A DNA stretch of 64,000 bases from an uncultured Roseburia sp. (GTDB taxonomy: Bacteria; Bacillota; Clostridia; Lachnospirales; Lachnospiraceae): assembly GCA_947649645.1 (NCBI GenBank), contig CANSSP010000016.1, positions 1 through 64,000 of the forward strand. The letters are read 5' to 3'. The position numbers and the translations under genes were made by a program. Shown one piece after another: positions 63,173-64,000 of this stretch. Below the pieces are notes generated by a model. The model saw only the letters and a program-made list of their open reading frames with translations. It did not search any database and was not told the origin of the DNA. Each line of letters begins with the position of its first letter. The first letter of the stretch is position 1.

Positions 63173-64000
63173 TCAGGTAACCTCAAACTTTATTCCCCTC
63201 GACACGGACAACGCCAGCCCCATCTCCGACAACAGAAACGAAATGGATGTTCCACCGTAACTGACAAACGGAAGAGAAATTCCGGTGTTCGGAATCGTAT
63301 TCGTGACAACGGCGATGTTTAACACCACCTGAATGGAAATATGTGCCATAATCCCTACCACAAGCAGCGCGCCGTAGAGATCGGCCGCATTGCTGGCGAT
63401 AATCATAAACCGCCAGATGAGCAGCAGATAAAGCAGGATCAGACAGACCGCACCAAACAACCCCAGTTCCTCACAGATTACGGAGAAAATCATGTCGTTC
63501 TGCGCCTCGGGAATAAACCCGAGCTTCTGCATACTCTCTCCCAGCCCCTTGCCAAAAAGCCCGCCCGAACCGATCGCATACAATCCCTGCAGAGTCTGAT
63601 AACCCTTCTCATACCCTTCCGGATCCAGCCAGATCTTAATGCGCTCCGCCCGATAGCTCGCCAGCAGGATAAACAACACACCGACCGCAATGACAATCCC
63701 GCCCATCACTACAAAGTGCGAATATCTGGGGCTGGCCACAAAAAGCATACAGACCGCAATTCCCAGGATGATAATCGCCGTGCTCAGGTTATTATACGCC
63801 ACGACGCCGGTGATGGGGAGCGCAAATGCCATAACCTTCATCAGCGTTTTGAAATTTCCCACCTGCTTTGAAGTCTTGTAGACGACCGTAGCAAGAAAAA
63901 TAATAACCGCAAGCTTCGCGAGCTCCGATGGCTGAAAAGACTGGCCGCCGATATAAAGCCAGCGCGACTGGCCGCCCCCCTCTTTACCGATAAAGATAAC
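63173..64000 (-). CDS. ftsW: FtsW/RodA/SpoVE-family peptidoglycan glycosyltransferase (5' end outside window)
   Basis: 276 codons are visible and the frame is open at base 64000, so the N-terminus is missing. Conserved blocks: QSRWLYIGGQSFQPSELAKL, NNLSTAIIIL, GSGGLFGKGLGESMQKLGF, EAQNDMIFSVICEELG and the C-terminal TNTIPNTGISLPFVSYGGTS. These are SEDS proteins polymerising lipid II. Linkage to ftsQ and ftsZ favours FtsW over SpoVE or RodA. An internal GTG at 63862 is not the true start. Confidence 0.95.
   Translation of the reverse strand, partial: VIFIGKEGGGQSRWLYIGGQSFQPSELAKLAVIIFLATVVYKTSKQVGNFKTLMKVMAFALPITGVVAYNNLSTAIIILGIAVCMLFVASPRYSHFVVMGGIVIAVGVLFILLASYRAERIKIWLDPEGYEKGYQTLQGLYAIGSGGLFGKGLGESMQKLGFIPEAQNDMIFSVICEELGLFGAVCLILLYLLLIWRFMIIASNAADLYGALLVVGIMAHISIQVVLNIAVVTNTIPNTGISLPFVSYGGTSISFLLSEMGLALSVSRGIKFEVT

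Overview
The window is a contiguous chromosomal stretch from an anaerobic, low-to-moderate G+C Firmicute, most likely a gut Lachnospiraceae-type Clostridium. The signs are the gene families and their order: rsfS-yqeK-nadD-yhbY-obgE-rpmA-prp-rplU, yqfC-yqfD-phoH-(HD)-ybeY, an alr-mazF pair, a BspA-type leucine-rich-repeat surface protein, sporulation-associated proteins, and an NADH-linked [FeFe] hydrogenase beside an NfnAB transhydrogenase. There is no phage, insertion sequence, CRISPR array or rRNA. Most genes lie on the minus strand in short operons. Plus-strand islands are dacA/antiporter (6.9-9.6 kb), lexA (11.4-12.1 kb), a two-gene ABC exporter (18.6-22.4 kb) and a LUD-domain gene (53.5-54.2 kb).

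Layout. 1-4.3 kb: a large BspA-like protein running off the left edge, with a long AT-rich leader, then a tRNA-Val/tRNA-Leu pair with its own promoter and terminator. 4.3-12.4 kb: metH, a D-Ala-D-Ala carboxypeptidase, a cation/proton antiporter, an AraC/GyrI-type regulator, and a divergent yneA-like/lexA pair sharing three SOS boxes. 12.4-16.9 kb: ribosome assembly and housekeeping, including L27 with a cleavable N-terminus and its processing protease Prp. 16.9-22.5 kb: a MATE exporter divergent from a BmrC/BmrD-like heterodimeric ABC exporter with a structured leader. 22.5-30.6 kb: mazF, alr, nnr, a coiled-coil protein of unknown function, the redox sensor rex, an ABC-F protein and isocitrate dehydrogenase. 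30.6-37.8 kb: an envelope and lipid-carrier run (site-2 protease, dxr, cdsA, uppS, frr, pyrH, bactofilin, polysaccharide deacetylase). 37.9-44.2 kb: a DUF368/PopT lipid-carrier translocase, a Na/Pi-type transporter, a 1,212-residue secreted repeat protein and a BofC-C protein. 44.3-53.5 kb: a SpoVB/MurJ-type flippase, ybeY, a degenerate PgpH-like membrane HD protein, phoH, yqfD, yqfC, pyrimidine-nucleoside phosphorylase and an ABC exporter. 53.5-60.9 kb: a redox cluster (LUD protein, HydABC hydrogenase, NfnBA). 60.9-64 kb: ftsZ, ftsQ/divIB and the 3' part of ftsW.

How the genes work together. Two electron-bifurcating or confurcating modules lie side by side (NfnAB linking NADH, ferredoxin and NADPH; HydABC linking NADH, ferredoxin and H2). 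With rex and NADP-isocitrate dehydrogenase nearby, this suits a fermenter that balances redox through hydrogen and NADPH. Dxr, UppS, CdsA and the DUF368 protein supply and recycle isoprenoid carrier lipid for the envelope, served by the deacetylase, the flippase, alr, dacA and the division genes.

Nothing in the window is clearly a wholly new system. The most notable points are a PgpH-like protein at the canonical pgpH locus that has lost its HD metal ligands; an orphan mazF; a hydrogenase with a non-canonical H-cluster loop; transcription of the hydrogenase operon apparently through a strong terminator hairpin; a secreted protein whose reading frame stops just after a sortase-like motif; a deacetylase lacking one zinc-binding histidine; a palindrome over the MATE promoter; and an in-frame stop in the yqfC leader.
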